Source: Scleroderma bovista (Eukaryota > Basidiomycota > Agaricomycetes > Boletales > Sclerodermataceae). From it: DNA of 64,000 nt. The stretch spans positions 62,001 through 126,000 of the forward strand of contig JAYMGJ010000281.1 in NCBI GenBank assembly GCA_037178675.1. Reading direction: 5' to 3'. The notes below the pieces were generated by a model, which was given only the letters and a program-made list of their open reading frames with translations, did no database searches and was not told the origin of the DNA. Every line of letters begins with the position of its first letter. Position 1 is the first letter of the stretch. Position numbers and translations under genes: made by a program. Positions 1 to 10,448 of the stretch are shown piece after piece.

Positions 1-99
1 ATTCAACCATAGATCTTGGTCGTCGTCTACGTCTAATTGGAATTCCACGGACCCGCGGGGAGTCCATCGCACGCTACCACTACCACCGAGGTCCGACGC

Positions 100-1842
100 T
101 CATTCCGCCTTGCCGGCTGCCAGCGCCTCTTGAACCGTCTTGGTGTCCTCTACGATCGCCTTGACAACATTGAGGGCGGCCCCGAAATGAGGGAAGAGAA
201 TGTGTGGAATTTTCTCGCGCTTGCAGTACTCTGCGAGATCCGTCTCTCCGTCTCCTCTGTCCATGACAAACAACGCGTCCGCATGCTTCGCAGCGGACAA
301 GTCTGTATGGCATACATTCAGTGATAAGTGAAATGGGATAAATTTGGGTTGGGTGGCACGATGGACGATAGGGATGTTGATAAACAAACGAAGTAGACGT
401 ACCGGAGACACCGTCGCCGAAGAAAAAGAGCGTGGGTGGATTTGGGAGGTCACGATAAGGCAAGATCGCCTGCGACTTGTCGTGGCCGAAATTACTGCAT
501 TATATGTACCATCATTTTTGATATGATTGGCACACAAAAGAATGCGCGCAGGAACCATGTGGCGGCAAGTCCGATCAAATATCAGATATAACGGAGATTC
601 ATTTTCCACCCATGACCGCGACGGTAGGATATCGATATCAACAGTTTTGAGAAATCGAAATATCGAAACGTTGTTCACGCATATAGTATGCACATCCACG
701 AACGTGTCACAAAATTACTCAGTTCGTGGCAGCTCGCCATAGCAGCGGGGACATATAGCAACATACCTGGTAGGATGCCGATACTGGATGCTCCACGTCC
801 CATCCGAACGTATATCCACATCATTGGATATAATATCAATTTCGGCAGCTTCCTCGGGCGTAACCGTCGCTGAGAGCACTGTCCGAATGATAGGTTCCAT
901 TCCACTGGAAAACAAAAGCACAAATGTGGCGTGAGCGATCGAGTCCCACGTCAAAAGGCACGAGGGAGCGCGCAATAAGGTTGCAGAAATGAAGGGGTGG
1001 GGTGTTGTGGCAACGAGGGGCGTCTAATCCCAGTGCGCGCGCTTATCATGATGTCTAATTGTTCACTGACCTGGATACGATCACCACAGGGATATCGTTT
1101 GACCTGCAGTACCTGTAGAACTCCCTAAACCCAGGGTCCAGCTTGATGTCTGCAAATAAAATAAATAACCCTCCGTCGTCAGCACCAAGGTTGGCAACGC
1201 AGAGTAAGCGAGGTAAAGCTTCGGTGATATCCCAAGCAAGCGGCGCAAACGTGTCTGAACGGAGAGAGAGAACGAAACGAAACGCACTCTGTTTCAGAAC
1301 CTGCTTGCACTCTTCGAACGTGTGCCCGTTTTCAACGACGCTGTCCAGCATCTCGCGAAACGCATCTCTAAATGATAGTGACCGAAAAAAAAAAACGGGG
1401 ACCAAACGATATCACCGATATTAGCTGACAACGCCTCATATAACCTCAAACGAAGACCGGAAACACCGTGCACAAAACAGCCACCAAGTGATGGTGACCC
1501 TAAAAAAGACTCATCACTTACTTGAATGCCTTTCGCCCGTACAGCACATCTGCGTTTCCAGCTCGGCGTTTTTCCTTGCCATATCCGAGGAAGTCAGTCA
1601 AGTCTGCCACAGATAGCGTGAAATGGAAGGGTAAGGAGTCATGAAAAGAAACAGCGTACAGTCATTGGAATCGTAGGTGGTGATGGTGCCATCCCTGCGG
1701 CGATGCACCGGTGATTTCGGCGTATGTGAGTGATAGTGAAAGAATGGGTGAGGAGTGGGCGTTACCAGTCACTCAGGACGACGAATTTCTTGTCCTTGTG
1801 GAGGGGAGGGTATGGGAGGGCGCTTTCTGGCGCTGCGGACAT
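100..1842 (-). CDS. HAD-superfamily polyol/phosphoserine-type phosphatase, Pyp1-like
   Basis: This is a multi-exon gene reading leftwards. I place the start at 1842 (MSAAPESALPYPP), the first Met before FVVLSD. A 5' intron splits the catalytic motif: KFVVLSDW joins DGTITTYDSND, which is HAD motif I (DxDGT; the first Asp is the predicted nucleophile). Later exons give LTDFLGYGKEKRRAGN, FRDAFREMLDSV, the motif II stretch IPVVIVS, GMEPIIR, and the C-terminal motif IV FGDGVSDLSAAKHADALF, with the stop at 100-102. Order and spacing match yeast Ynl010w/Pyp1, a cytosolic phosphatase that dephosphorylates sugar-alcohol phosphates (family knowledge). At least five small introns are inferred; interior exon edges are approximate. 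It is co-oriented with the inositol oxygenase and aldo-keto reductase genes to its right, which fits polyol metabolism, but that link is inference. The exact substrate cannot be read from sequence. Confidence 0.85.
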
Positions 1843-2185
1843 TCTACTGAGTATGATGAGAGGTTGCGAAAGTTGAGGAAGCGAAGAGTGTGGAGCGAGA
1901 GTTGATCACATCTAATCTTATCATCGTCATCGCTTTGCAAACGTGCGCCAGGCGTCGAATTGAAATAGTAACAAGGGAATACAGTGGACATTAATATCAA
2001 CAGGGATTAAGGTATCAACAGTAGAACTAAGGTATCAACACGAAATAACTAGGTAGCTGTGTGTATAGCAGAGCGTCCAGTGATGCAGAGAGAGCGATCT
2101 ATGGGATATAACGGGGGGTCTATGCAAGGATACAGTCGATAATGCGATTTGAACTGAAATTATCCTCGGGCGCAGAGAGGGGGGA

Positions 2186-3399
2186 TTACCAGTCTATTTC
2201 GGAAGGGAAAAACTTTGCAATGAGACCCTCATAATAGGGGCGCAGTTTCTCGACGTCGCAGGGTTCATTGCACTTGGAATAGAGGTCGTAGGGATTGAAC
2301 GCGCGCACTGCCTCCAGTGCGATCATGTCTTTTGCATTCGTCAGATGCATGTAAGCATTTTCGCGGTGCCATCTAGGAAAGGATAAGGACCCCCGTGCCA
2401 AGAAGGGACAGCAGCCACTTACGGGTAGAAGCTGTGATACCGGATCATTGCTAGAGCTTCGTAGGGGAGGGTGCTTTGATCCTTGACAACGTGATACAAG
2501 TACTAAGAGAGGCGATGCGGGTCAGTAAGCAGTGTACCCATTGAAGTGATGTCGCACCTCATCGTGGCCCCACGACATCATGACGTTTTCCAATCCGCAG
2601 TTGGGCTCGTATATGCCATATTTGGTGGAGTACACAGCGTCATGGTAGTCTGGATTGCCTTGGAAGGAGTCTGGATAGATATTTTTATCCGAGAAGGCAC
2701 AGCCCACGACGAAGGTGTCCTGCAGGAACGGTGAGCAGGCTAGTCAAGGAATCAGGATTAGGACAAACTTACGCCGACGACGTCCCACTGACCCTCACTC
2801 CCAAAGAAGAGCAGGAGTTTGCCGAGATCGTGGATAAGTCCGGCCACTTGCATCCATTCTGGTTTGCCATCCCGTCGGATGGCTTCTGCTGTTTGCAGAA
2901 GATGTTCGATTTGGGACAGCTCGGTCTGGAGTGGCATTGCAAGTCAGTCCATCAATGATTGATGTCAAGAAGTTGATCCGCATACATCTGGATCGGATTC
3001 GTCGACGAGAGTATTGAGCATCTCCATGGCCTGCCATACACTCATGCGAGCACGCGTCCGACTCTTGAAGTCGACGCGGGCATTGATGTTGTACGCGACA
3101 GTCTGCTTTTCTGTGGAACGTGATCGAACAAATATCAATGGCAGACTGGCGATGGGCACATACCGTGTTGCTCCTTGTAGAAGGACTTGACGCGTTCACA
3201 GGCGTTGTCGTACTGGCGGAAGCTGGCCTTGTCCTTGGTGGCATCGACTTCTGCCTTGGCGTGCCAGAGTTTCCCCTTCAGGGCGTTGACTGGGCAGTCC
3301 GTCAGCGCGAGTCCGGGGTTGACAGAGAAGCGGCATACCTTCGTCAACGGCATCGGAGACAGCGTCGAGTGCAGAACCGTCGTGTGTCAAGCCAGGCAT
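2186..3399 (-). CDS. myo-inositol oxygenase (MIOX)
   Basis: This enzyme oxidises myo-inositol with O2 to D-glucuronate in the cytosol, using a di-iron centre. Start is at 3399 ([16 protein letters not shown]), followed by a GTATGC donor. Later exons carry [77 protein letters not shown] and [12 protein letters not shown], ending KFFPSEIDW at a TAA (2186-2188). The expected metal-ligand motifs are all visible: the His before the QTAE helix, HDLGK, GHDEY, the His of the RYHSFYPWH stretch, and NPYDLYSK. Length and order agree with a complete MIOX. About six short introns are inferred. The neighbour downstream in the pathway sense, an aldo-keto reductase, lies 850 bp to the right on the same strand. 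Confidence 0.95.
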
Positions 3400-3450
3400 G
3401 TCGGGAGAGGAGGAGAGGGAGATGGGGAGTGAGTCGACGGGGATGGTGCT

Positions 3451-3460
3451 CTTATATAGC
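3451..3460 (-). promoter_or_regulatory. TATA-like box of the inositol oxygenase gene
   Basis: On the minus strand this reads GCTATATAAG, roughly 50-60 bp before the MIOX start codon at 3399. It is the only good TATA-like string in the upstream 400 bp. The role is inferred from position and sequence alone. Confidence 0.45.
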
Positions 3461-4250
3461 GTTCATGCCAAGGGTCGGCCCAATCCAAGGACTCCAGGGC
3501 GGCCGGGAAACGGAGGAGGTGCTGGCATTTTTCCATATCCGATCAGCACCGCCACGTGAGAATCGCGTGGTGCTTTTGGCTCTTCCAAGCTCCGTTGAAT
3601 GACGAAACGACTCTGGAATGCTAATTTTTTACAAGCAAAACAAACGGAATGCTATTCGTGTGTCTGCGCAGCTCGTCGACTGCGCTTCTTTATGAACAAC
3701 GAATGTCGACACCCTTTGTCAGTTCTGCTCTTGGGCCATCCTGTTTTTGGTTCTGCCAACTAGGATCCGATTGGCAAGCGCCCGCCCTCCCGCTACCCTC
3801 GCCCTTCATGTAAGTGGCAATTTCCCGCATCGCTGTAGCCCTGCTCATTTCAAACGACTCTAACCGGTGATTCGTCGCCCTCCCGTCGACTTTCGCCGAA
3901 ACACGTATCACGTTGCTGGCACAATCGGGTCTCCTTGAATCTGGTCGCCCAACCCCTCATATACACCGGGCCCCGATGAAATCTTTGTTCTGGTCTGGCG
4001 GAAGAAGGTACTTCCGACACCATCGTGGCGGCCCTACCCACTATCGTCACACCGCCGACCTTGTCGCTCAGGCATGCGGGGCTCGGCCGATCCCTGCACA
4101 CCAGCGCACCCGCCAAGGCACTCCACCCTGGCTTCGACCCTCCTTGCATATTTATACATCGTACACCGCTTACTCTACAAGGCATTAGCGCCAAGAGTGA
4201 CGCCATCTCAGTTCACACCCTCCCTGGTGGACCCTCCCCGTCCCCATCCT
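3461..4250. other. intergenic, no gene seen
   Basis: This spacer lies between the MIOX promoter and the stop of the aldo-keto reductase. Short open frames exist on both strands but none shows a recognisable motif, signal peptide or convincing splice pattern. It presumably holds the MIOX upstream region and the 3' end of the reductase transcript. Confidence 0.5.
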
Positions 4251-5821
4251 TCACTTGGGGTTGGGGTTGACAGGACTCCAGTTGTCAAAGCCGAGGTCGA
4301 CACCTGTCAGTGTCTATCTGACATCTGGTCACAAGATAGTCGTGTAAGGGACTTACCCCAAGGTGGCATGATCAACCGCTTCTGCCTGCCATTCGCTGCC
4401 ACTTGGTCGAGTGCGACCATGTCCTCACCTGTCAGCTTCTTCCGTGCCTCTAACGCGCCTGACAGATTAGCCTCGATCCGCTCGGGTGTAACCGACTTGG
4501 GTAAGACAACAATGTTCTTCTTGACTGTGAAACAAAGTGTCATCTAACTTGGGGCGGCGGGCGGATCTAATCACTTACGAAGCCATCCCAAAAGAACATC
4601 CGAAGTCTTCAGGTCATGACTCGCCGCAATTCCCCTCACCACTTCGTCTTCAAGGAGTGGGGAGCCCGTGGAACCGAGCGGGGAATAGGCTTCCACCACA
4701 ATCCCCTTCGACTTGAGGTAAGCAACAAGCTTATGCTGCGGGTTATACAGGTGCAGCTCCAGCTGATCGAGATTAGCTATTTACCAAGTCCCCGAGGATG
4801 CCGGCCCACCTGGTCCACCGCGGGCTTAACTTCTGCCGTAGCCAAAATTTTCTCCACCATCATCTCCGAACAATTGGACAGTCCTATGGTTTTGACTTTG
4901 CCTAAACAGTGGTGTTATCTGCAAGCTGTTTCCCAGTCACCAACGGAGAACAACCGGCCTTTCTTCAGAACCTCTTCCATGCCCTTCCAAGTGTCTGTGA
5001 CATCCCATTCTTCGTCACGATCACGACTGCCGTCGGGTCGTGTTGGGATGAGAGGGTGGTTTCCGTTGGGATTCATAGGGACGGGCCAGTGGATCAGATA
5101 CACTTTCGGAGATTACGGTCGTGCATCAGTAGCAGAAACGCGTGATCCGCTCGAGGGATGGGCATCAATAACATACGATCAAGGTAGTGGGTTCCAAGCT
5201 TCTCCAGCGTGTCATCCAGACACTCTTCCACCCGTCGGTGATACGTTCCCCACAACTTGCTTGTGATCTATCCCTAGAATTGAGCCTGCACCGCGCCACA
5301 CCGCACAGGAATGGAGATAAGGAGGACAATACGCACGAACACATCAGATCTAGGAACTCCAGACGCCCGCAGACCTTCCCCAACCTCTCTTTCATTTCCG
5401 TACGCCCTGTGCATGCAAAGAAAGTGTGGGGAGGGGGGAAATTTTGAAACACGCCAAGTGTGAGATCATGTTATGACACCCCGGATCCAAGCAGAGTGCT
5501 CACCAAGCACAATCAATATGTCTGTAGCCCTTTCTAAGCGCAGCTTCCACGGCGCGCGAGACCTCGTTCGGCTTGGATTGCCATGTCCCTGTGCGGGTCA
5601 CGCTGAGTTAGCTCGACTTTCGGTGATAACGAGTTACGTTCTGTGCCCGCTCGCCGACCCTTCTCGCCGACCCTCGCTGCCGCCGCAGTCGACAGCGATG
5701 GGGCAGATCAAGCGGTGTGATGGCGATTATATGGGTCGCCTGACTTTCGTTGAACGTACTCACCGAGGCCGATGGCGGGGATGCACTCGCCGTTGTTGAG
5801 CGTGATCAAGTGAGCGGTCAT
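4251..5821 (-). CDS. aldo-keto reductase, possible D-glucuronate/glycerol-type reductase
   Basis: This is a cytosolic NADPH-dependent TIM-barrel reductase. Start is at 5821 ([20 protein letters not shown]), followed by a GTGAGT donor. Later exons read [48 protein letters not shown] and [11 protein letters not shown], placing the Asp-Tyr-Lys of the catalytic tetrad; the catalytic His is in YLIHWPVP. The nucleotide-binding C-terminal part gives [19 protein letters not shown], and the last exon [16 protein letters not shown] ends at TGA (4251-4253). Length fits the usual ~320 residues. Fungal relatives include D-glucuronate and D-galacturonate reductases and glycerol dehydrogenases (Gcy1 type). 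Its position next to MIOX, which makes D-glucuronate, suggests reduction to L-gulonate. That substrate is inference from neighbourhood, not from active-site residues. Confidence 0.88.
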
Positions 5822-8479
5822 CGCGATAACTAAATGATGGCGGTGGCTGTTGTTTGAGTAGTGTGGCAAAGCCTACATTAGCTGTTCAATATTAAGGGTG
5901 GCAATATGGGAAGGCCCTGGCGGCCCGATAACATCCACATCCAGAATCCCCACAAGTTCCGGTGAACTTGAATGAGGAACGAGAACTCGCTCTCCTCCGA
6001 TCTCACCAGGACCTCGTCCATGGGAAACTTTCCCAAGAAAGTTAGGTTACAATGAACCTCATGTCCCGCCCGTGGATACCATGGTCACCTGGTGCAGCCC
6101 CACTGTAGTTCTAGCGTGTGCCCAAACGCCACACCACCATAATACAAACATCGCATCATCCTTGACAATTGTTTAAGTTCCAGGGCTAACCACAACCAAG
6201 TGAGCTTCCAAGCAGGCGTATCTAAAGTTGGAGATGGGGCCCATGCAAGGCCACCACAATATAGCGTAACCATGTGGACACGGGTCTGTGCGCAGTGTAC
6301 ATGGGGAAGTCTGGTTACGCCCACTGATGACTCGTGGCGCCAGTGCTAGTGTTGTCGCATTCGCGCCATGTGGCTCTCCCAACTTTTGCCAAGGGTGTGT
6401 GTCACTCGTTTGTTGTTTCGGATGCCATTGACGCAGCATGTAAGATACTGTATGCAGCATGGTGTTGTCGACCATATTGGTTGCTTATCTGTGCCAACAA
6501 TTAGTGGGAACACAGCTGTACAGTTGAAGACCGTCCTGTGTGGCACATGCAATTCGCGGAGGCAGTGATTGCTGAGAAGACCGAGTTGGCATATGACTCA
6601 ACAGCTCGTTCCATGGCAGTTCCCCCCCCCTTCCCTTCCAGTTTCTTCAGCACCAACTTGTTGGCACCCAATTTTCGAGGGGGGTCCCACGGATGCATAA
6701 TGCTATGCGTCCTGGAGGCGTGGATTAAATTGCGATTCTACATTTTCACTTGAGCCAATTGCAGCACTGGCAACACTTCTTGCTGACGGTAATCACGGGC
6801 TCCTCAGCTTTCACCAACTCACCTAAGTTTGGGGGTGCCATAAGGACAAAAGGAACATACTGGTCGAACAATCCGTTGGATTATGATTATGTGTGGATTC
6901 TTAGATCTTGGTTCATGTTCGCCGAATGATAGCTATAATAATTCGAGAGTCCCATCGGAGTGGCCGCGGAATGGGCAGTCAGAAAATGATACCTCCTTAG
7001 AGTCTCCAAACATCCTTGGGAGCTTCTATCATCCCCGCTAACCGCACGAAGAAATAGTCCGAGATTTCGCGCAGTGTCACAAGCGAAAATGGAGAACGAG
7101 GTACATACCTCGACGAGACCAATTTCAATGTTCAAATCAGAAGGTGCGCAGTGCGAGCCATGCAAAAAGCCGTATCTTCAAATAACGAATGACCTACCGG
7201 CCCCTACTTTCGCCCGGTTCCCCGACACTGACTCTGTTATGTTAGCTAGGCTCATTAATAGCCTCAACCGCCAAGTGAAAATCAAATTGACATACATACC
7301 ATAGTGGCTATGGATTCCGGCGATCATACGCTGGTCAGCTCTGATCCAAAACATTTAATGAGACACCTATACACTAGTACTGCCTGTTAAATTCTGCGCG
7401 CTATCTATGTACCGTATTTGTCTTCGTCAATAGACTCGGGACGATCACGGCTTTCCAGGTGACGAAATAATGGAATGTACGACACCGAGTTATTCAATGC
7501 GGCCATTTCCCGGTGGCCGTTTCTTGTTGCCTTTCCTCCTTCCCCTTGTCCTTAGCCAGATTCACCTTTCAGTGGTTTGTCCACCGTGTTCAATACTAAG
7601 AGTATCAAGGACCGGGCATGCTTGGTGTCATCGGAAAATGAATTCCCATTCCAATTGCCGATTGTCCACTCTAAACTTTATTGGAGGCAGACCCCGGGGC
7701 GCGACTAGTCAGTCTGACGGTTTGACCCACTTGCAAAGGGATGGTTTCCACTTTGCTAGTACTAAGCAAGTCAGACAACCATTCGCCATCGCCACAGTCT
7801 GGCCCGGGCCGCTGGGCGTGCACCGCAGATTTACGGAAGGCCAGGAAAAAAAAAAGAGTTCGAGAGATTTCATCGGATGGAGTCGGTCTGTCGCGTGCGT
7901 CGAAGGCTGATACATTGAGCAGCCCACACTGATCCGCAATATGGCCCATGAGACCTGACTTCGAAGGACTGTGAAAGAGTCAGCAGATTGCAATGATACA
8001 GCTGAAGGTGCGGAGAATAAATACTTTATCACAACCTCGCTGGCCTGAGTCATGTAGCACTCGTTCTTTGGTCATTTGGGCTCCGGTGAATCATTCAATA
8101 GTTGGAGGGAACCGATCTGAAGCGACCGAACGCGTACAGATGCCATTTTTACCTTGCCACTAGTAATGTCATTCTGGCTGGGAGGGCGTTATACTGGATA
8201 CTATGACGGTCGTAGTCTTGAAAACATCATCAGACGTCACCGATGTTGTGTCCAAAATCTTTAGTCACCATTCCTTGGCAGAGTAACTTGTCGATGTAAT
8301 AGTATTTGTACATAGCAGACTGCAAAAATGAAAGATAAGTCACTAGGAAAACATCAACAGGTATCAAGAAGGGAGTTTGCTCCAGGAGAAATTTGATTCA
8401 TATACTGCAACAGACTGTACACGAGACCGTTCAGACGCAGTCACCTGGTGGCGAGCAATATCCAATGAAACGCGTAATG
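5822..8479. other. 2.7 kb gene-poor spacer
   Basis: I found no recognisable protein family, tRNA-like element or clean repeat here. Several open frames of 60-146 codons overlap on both strands, including a 146-codon frame at 7470-7910, but none has motifs or a coherent splice structure. The left end should contain the promoter of the aldo-keto reductase. Confidence 0.5.
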
Positions 8480-9844
8480 TTAAAAGAAAGTCGTGAGATC
8501 AACATGCCGAGCCCCTGATGCCATCAAGTAGGCACAAATACCCGAGGTGGGCTGGAACCGCCACAGCCTACCCTTGCCATGTTGACACGAGTCATCACAG
8601 TCATTAAGCTCGACCAATTTGAGGGCCCCAGTTCGACCTGTGTGATTCTGTGGCTGCGACAAATCCTGCGTGCCCCACTCTGCTCCTCGCGACTCCAGGA
8701 ACTCTACGATCACATCGTTCCCAACTCCATGCAGTCCGCCACTCATCACCAAAAGTTCGAGCTGAGGCAGTAGAATACTCTGCCTGCGTGTCTGCCCATT
8801 GAAAGTAAGCAGCCTAAACGTCCTGTCGGTTATAAGGTTGGGCAGGTCACATATGGTTTTGAAAAGGAGCTTATTGATGCGAGAGTGGGTGCGCAATATC
8901 CTTATCAGTGAGGCCTCCGACTGGATAACGTTATCCAAGGTCAGACTCTGCAGTAGTGGAGCGTGCGAAAGGAAGGTTTCTAGTGGCGGACCTATAAGAG
9001 CGCGATTGCCGTCTCCGGACCATGTGATGGAGAATGTATCTAGGAGAGGTGTGCATATGTTCTCGAGGAGGTTGATCGGAACATGTCCTGACCCGGTCAG
9101 CATGAGTGATTCAAGGTTTTCCATTACTACTGCACGTTTGGGAGTCGGTGCATCGGCTTCCGCTATGAAATCGAAGTTTGCGAAATGAAGCTCAGGACAT
9201 GCGGTCAAGATGTCGAGAATGAAGGATGGGCGAAGTCTGAGACCAGATAAATCAAGGGATTGGAATCGATGCAATGGTGCGGTCGAGATGACCGAGGAAA
9301 GCACTTGGCATTTTGAGGGAATAGGCCACGCATTCACGGCGAGCTTCCTTAGCTGGTTGAATGGACCTATCGGCACATCTTTCCACCAAGTTGGTGGGGA
9401 AATGTCTATAACGCAAAGATGAAGCTCACAAAGCCTGTGGCTCTGGGAGAACAAGATACGGAGTGCTTCAAGGTGTGGGGTATCTTCGACTACGAGATTT
9501 AACACGAGAGACACGCTTTGAGTCTGGGTCATTCGATTTTTCAGGGCAGCTAATCTGCGAATATTGCCCCTGGAGGCGTCGATGTCCAGGAACCGCCATA
9601 AGAGAGGGTTCGCATAGACCAAGTCTCTCCAGGACTTGCAGACTAGACTGAGAATTACTGGAAGCTGCGATAGATTTGGGCGCTGATGTAGTATCTCAAG
9701 CCATAGCCAATGGTCAAAGATAGCTTCGACCAGCTCACGGGGAAGATGTTGGAGAGGATCCCATGAAGGGCGGAGGCGAGATCGACATTTTCTGGCCAAC
9801 AGGACGAGCGCATAGTATGGGTATCTGATAGATCTAAGGGCCAT
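8480..9844 (-). CDS. F-box-like protein with leucine-rich C-terminal part
   Basis: A single uninterrupted exon of 454 codons. Residues ~30-90 form an F-box-like segment: LQHLPRELVEAIFDHWLW, then VCKSWRDLVYANPLLWRFLD. This is the usual Agaricomycete arrangement of a Leu-Pro-x-Glu helix followed by a C-x-x-W-R motif. F-box proteins bind Skp1 and select substrates for SCF ubiquitin ligases (family knowledge). The rest contains spaced leucine-rich segments such as LRKLAVNAWPIPS, RFQSLDLSGLRLRPS and ENLESLMLTGS, consistent with degenerate LRRs. The start at 9844 (MALRSIRYPYY) is the first Met ahead of the F-box. It is divergent from the helicase gene across ~600 bp. This sequence differs from the pair at 36.7-41.5 kb, so it is a separate F-box subfamily. 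The target is unknown. Confidence 0.82.
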   Translation of the reverse strand: MALRSIRYPYYALVLLARKCRSRLRPSWDPLQHLPRELVEAIFDHWLWLEILHQRPNLSQLPVILSLVCKSWRDLVYANPLLWRFLDIDASRGNIRRLAALKNRMTQTQSVSLVLNLVVEDTPHLEALRILFSQSHRLCELHLCVIDISPPTWWKDVPIGPFNQLRKLAVNAWPIPSKCQVLSSVISTAPLHRFQSLDLSGLRLRPSFILDILTACPELHFANFDFIAEADAPTPKRAVVMENLESLMLTGSGHVPINLLENICTPLLDTFSITWSGDGNRALIGPPLETFLSHAPLLQSLTLDNVIQSEASLIRILRTHSRINKLLFKTICDLPNLITDRTFRLLTFNGQTRRQSILLPQLELLVMSGGLHGVGNDVIVEFLESRGAEWGTQDLSQPQNHTGRTGALKLVELNDCDDSCQHGKGRLWRFQPTSGICAYLMASGARHVDLTTFF

Positions 9845-10448
9845 GAGTGAAGGAATCGTCGAGGATGATTAGTCGACCGAGATCGCTGGCAGGCAGAAGA
9901 GTCCTTTGGTCTCAGTGCTGCGATGGCGGTCACTGAGCATGTCCTGTGGACAGGGCCTGATGATAAGTGATAAGGGCGAGTCATGTGCGCTCTCTTGGTT
10001 GCCAATAGTAGTGCTGCAGATCTGAGAAGGGGCCAGGTTAGGGTAGAGCGTTTTCAGAAACCATTGTAGAAGTTTTGTATTGTTTGCGCAATGGTCTCGT
10101 CACAACCCGGCGGACTGGTAAACACGGAAAATAATATGTGCGCAGAGAGCAAATAGAAGTCCGGTTGCGGCCTTTCGAGTGGGGGTTAGTGTCCCGTTAC
10201 GACTTTCACTTCTGCTATCAGCGACTGCGAGTCGCAGAATCCAACAGGATCCAACCCCTATCAAGCACCTGCACACGCGTTGAGGTGCGTGCATCCCGCC
10301 CTTGAGGCTAGACCTGGACCCCAAGGACGATCTGCACTCGTCTAAACGCGGGTTTAATCCATTTGCAAACCAACCACGAACCCTACTACCTTCACCACAA
10401 CTTCGACCCTCAACGAGCCTCTGCGATTCCTAGCAGTATTGAGCCGTC
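9845..10448. promoter_or_regulatory. divergent intergenic region between F-box and helicase genes
   Basis: About 600 bp separates two outward-reading genes, so both promoters should lie here. The stretch just before the helicase start is pyrimidine-rich (around 10375-10440), typical of fungal leaders. I see no clear TATA box or palindromic operator. Confidence 0.4.
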
